A stretch of 64,000 nt of DNA from positions 12,650,001 through 12,714,000 of the forward strand of contig CM060732.1 in NCBI GenBank assembly GCA_030704615.1. Reading direction: 5' to 3'. Shown one piece after another: positions 61,401 to 64,000 of the stretch; the stretch's first letter is position 1, and every line of letters begins with the position of its first letter. The notes below the pieces were generated by a model that was not told the origin of the DNA, did not search any database, and was given only the letters and a program-made list of their open reading frames with translations. The translations under genes were made by a program, and so were the position numbers. The stretch comes from Takakia lepidozioides (taxonomy: Eukaryota > Streptophyta > Takakiopsida > Takakiales > Takakiaceae).

Positions 61401-61840
61401 AAAAGCGACAGAGGTTTAATTTCGACACACGAACCTTTCTGAGCAGAAAGAAATTCTTCGGAAGCAACACTCACACAACACCTGCAAGGTTTTGATAACG
61501 AACTGGATTATGAACAAATGAAAAAAAAAACCTCCAATGCACACAACAAACTAACTATCAGCCACATGATCAAGAGAAACAGTAGAAGCACAGTAAAGAA
61601 TAACATCCACGCAGTTGATGACAAACAGCGCCAAAAGCTTCTCGAACAATGCCGCCGAAAACCCGCAGACACAAAAGCCAAAGCGCTTATACAAACTGAA
61701 TCGAGCCCGCGCACAGCAGAGAGGTGCACAGACGAAGAAAAGCAAGTACCCCTAAACCCTAAAACGAATAGAAGAGTAGAAGTCAAAAAGTTGCCTGAGG
61801 TGTAACTTATGTTATGCACTGGCTCTTGCGTCGACGAGGC
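58418..61840. other. Spacer with dispersed repeat copy and isolated exon-like segment
   Basis: Mostly non-coding. 59590-59790 is a reverse-complement copy of the repeat family at 12.5-15 kb (GGCACCTTCTTCTTCGACC, TTTCAGCCTGTTTTGCCTCT, then TGTTACTGCCAATGTGGCAAC). Short ORFs around 59000-59400 overlap on both strands and match nothing I know. Confidence 0.5.
60498..60651 (+). other. Isolated exon-like segment, product unknown
   Basis: An open stretch follows a CCCCAG acceptor-like site and ends at GAG/GTAAG, reading TDAFEYVRRGTVDLLAPCKL and EITTLAGALSTVVLK. It has protein-like composition, but no neighbouring exon could be joined. It may be a relic. Confidence 0.2.
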
Positions 61841-62581
61841 GGGTAGTTGCAGGATAGGGTGTTTCACTTTTGGCAAATGATGACGTCCATGAAAGTCCAT
61901 TTTTTATTTTTCTTGGAGCATATTTTTTCAGTTTGATTCTTATAAAGATAAACAATAGTATACTTAACATCTTTAGTAAAGGGTCTAACCCCAAATATTA
62001 TAGATACTATTTGTTATATATTTTAATTTTTAATTGAAAAAAACTTGTAGAAATCAAATCTTAGATCGTATGACCATTTGTCCATATACTACCTAGTCAA
62101 TTATATGTTTGTATATTTATTAATAAAAGATGATATCCCAAAAAACCAAAAGACAATATGCTATGGACTAATGAAAAATACCTGTTGGTGTATAAAAAAG
62201 TCCATAGCCTGGTAAAAATTTGATAGATTTCCAAACTACTTTCACCTATTGAAACATTGCACAATTTCTACACATGACTTTTTGTCATTATCATAATTGG
62301 TTACATTTAGATATATATATTTTTAGAGTCCATAGCACAAAAAAAATGTGCCGATGACAAAACAGTGTTTCGAGATTCAAAAGTCCATAGCATTCTTACA
62401 ATTCATCCAATTTGCGAAAAAATTGTTACATTATATAGGTCTCGTAAGTGGTATACAAGAACCAATGTCCTTTATAATAAAGATGAATTATTGTGAACAA
62501 AGAAAAAGATAACATGAAGCACAATCGCTGAAAAACTGCCCAATGACGTCCAAACTGAGACACCCTATCCTACAATTGCCC
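61841..62581. mobile_element. AT-rich MITE with about 21-bp or longer terminal inverted repeats
   Basis: The left end GGGTAGTTGCAGGATAGGGTG and right end CACCCTATCCTACAATTGCCC are inverted copies with three mismatches, and similarity continues inward (TTTCACTTTTGG against CTCAGTTTGGAC). The 740-bp interior is very AT-rich, with repeated AGTCCATAGC or complement, and no ORF. No clear target duplication is seen, so the superfamily is open. Confidence 0.75.
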
Positions 62582-63210
62582 ATGCGCCGCGGTTGATTGG
62601 AGCCTCGAGGATGCGGAATTCATCTAGTCACGGTGGAGGCGACGAGGGTTATCCGGTGAGTCCGCATCCCAAAAATGGCCCTCTTTATTCGTTCCAATGT
62701 GCATGCGCACGACACTTCTTATCCACTGCTTGCCGAACCCTAATTCCCACGTCTCTGTTTGTGCGAAGTGCAGGTTTAGCAATTCATGGCCCTCACTGCC
62801 AACATCCGGGATTTTTTTTATTTTTTCAAAAAAAAAACCTGGGATCTTTGAGGAGGGGGCAAAATGAACCCCTTTCATTTATAGGCCATGAGACCTACAT
62901 GACGATCCATGCCCACACATACCATCACGAACAATCCCACACACGGGGAAGGGCAGCGAGTTTGAACCCCGAACCACCAGGGCGACACATTGTGTTACAA
63001 AGGACTTACAATATGGACTCGAGAAGATCAAATACATATTTGTTACATAGATAACTAGTCACACCTGTTGTTACAGTAATGAGATGTTTGAGTCCTATTA
63101 TGTGCTGTTGTTTATTCATGGATCTATTATTTAGATTGTCAGGCTCTAGATAAATTTATCTTTAGCAGCCAGTTACAATTTAGAGCATTGATTTTATTGT
63201 GCAGATTGAA
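62582..63210. other. No gene recognised
   Basis: Contains a tRNA B-box-like GAGTTTGAACCCCGAACCA at 62958-62976 (reverse orientation), possibly from a SINE, and short pyrimidine tracts. A 153-codon open frame on the plus strand lacks family resemblance. Confidence 0.35.
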
Positions 63211-64000
63211 ATGGCACCCCATTCTCAACGTAATCTGGGTGGCAAGAGGAGCAAGACAATGTCTTCGTCTTCGTCTTCTCCGAAAGTGAAAAGGGTATGT
63301 AATCTAATCTTTGATAACTAGTTCCAGTAATTATTTTAGTGCTACCATTTATTGATTTGTTGATTTGCTGATGATGTATTTCTCTTATTCCTGTAGGGAG
63401 GGTATGGAGGGTTTGTCTTGGTCCATTACAAGCTGGAAGGGGGAGAAACGATCCCTTCATGTCAACCTATACATTTTACTCAGAATGAACTTGCGAAGTG
63501 TGACAATTTGCCCGACTTCATAGAACTTTTTTTTTTTTTTAAAAACGCGTCTTTGGTTATCTCCATGCAGGAGATGTGCTCTTCCAATTTCCAGATCAAG
63601 ATGAATATATATCGACTTTTGAGGAATTCATAGAGTGCATTTCTTGGTCAACTTTTGCTGAACCCATTCCAGGGATTGTCCCTGATCGCTCAGGTACTTT
63701 CAACCAGATTGGTCATGGAGCTACAAACACAAAGAAATCAAAAGAGGAACAAAATGCTAGCAAGATACGAAGCGCATGTTCCATCGTCTATCATGGATGC
63801 ACACACGGTTCGGGACATGCAATGTTCGGTTGATGGACCCCTCTTTGGCTGTGATAGACCCTACTCTTATACTCTACCAGTGCCATTGTTGCATCTTGTG
63901 TTTGGGGAATTTGTAGATAATCTTCACAAGATATCCTTACGAACTAGAGACGACTACTCTTTTGTACGAGACTTTGCAGCACCAGTCTGAAGTTTTTCAG
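63211..64000 (+). CDS. Partial unknown gene at the window edge
   Basis: Exon-like segments: 63211-63294 (MAPHSQRNLGGKRSKTMSSS, ending at a GTATGT donor); from 63397 after CTGTAG (GGYGGFVLVHYKLEGGETIP, then FTQNELAKCDNLPDFIE); from about 63572 after a CATGCAG acceptor (GDVLFQFPDQDEYISTFEEF, then IECISWSTFAEPIPGIVPDR, up to a GTACTT donor near 63693); and a frame to 63990 (LLHLVFGEFVDNLHKISLRT, then RDDYSFVRDFAAPV). The composition and splice sites suggest a real or recently decayed gene, but a poly-T run at 63528-63540 disrupts the second exon, and I do not recognise the family. Confidence 0.35.

Noticed and set aside
61508-61900. 130-codon minus ORF and 95-codon plus ORF
   Set aside because: Mutually antisense, low-complexity, no motif.

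Overview
This is a plant nuclear window. The evidence is a complete four-exon class III peroxidase with all eight cysteines, a nine-exon PfkB gene of the plant pseudouridine-kinase type with a PTS2-like N-terminus, a twelve-exon plant-type DEK chromatin gene, degenerate PPR fragments, and plant-type retrotransposons and MITEs. The species cannot be fixed from sequence alone. A repeat-rich, possibly non-seed land plant is my low-confidence guess.

Layout. 1-11.8 kb: an old, decayed Ty3/gypsy gag-protease on the minus strand, split by a very young, intact, chromodomain-type Ty3/gypsy element. That element spans 515-7484, has near-identical LTRs, and is flanked by the 5-bp target duplication GGAGG. 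The old element is preceded by a pol 3' fragment carrying a 30-bp minisatellite and is cut off by a CACTA-type terminus at 11827. 11.8-15.3 kb: dispersed repeats and a head-to-tail array of broken PPR-motif fragments. 15.3-19.9 kb: a second copy of the same gypsy family on the plus strand, 5'-truncated and with one nonsense codon. 19.9-26.5 kb: a region that ordinary TE labels do not explain. A decayed DUF7869-like gene (DN..ENKN and GHTHEDID motifs) lies among at least 14 copies of a near-perfect palindrome whose half-site is TAGCACGGGAGA; some copies sit in tandem ~484-bp units. This is my best candidate for an undescribed mobile system. A hAT-like MITE and a Mutator-like MITE, each with its own target duplication, are nested in it. 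26.5-32.6 kb: intergenic, with a strong hairpin and a second CACTA-like end.

Gene-bearing part. Peroxidase (plus, 32605-34468); simple-repeat-rich spacer; pseudouridine kinase-like gene (minus, 38212-42573); divergent spacer of about 2.3 kb; DEK gene (plus, 44825-51816). Downstream are two tandem partial duplications of the DEK 3' end (about 54.7-57.4 kb and 57.5-58.4 kb), each with a complete DEK_C coding module but lacking the N-terminal half, plus a perfect 50-bp inverted repeat. The right end holds dispersed repeat copies, an AT-rich MITE (61841-62581) and the exons of an unrecognised gene that may run off the edge.

Exon boundaries were derived by hand from reading frame, GT-AG sites and remembered family conservation. 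All phases add up for the three full genes, but no transcript evidence was available.
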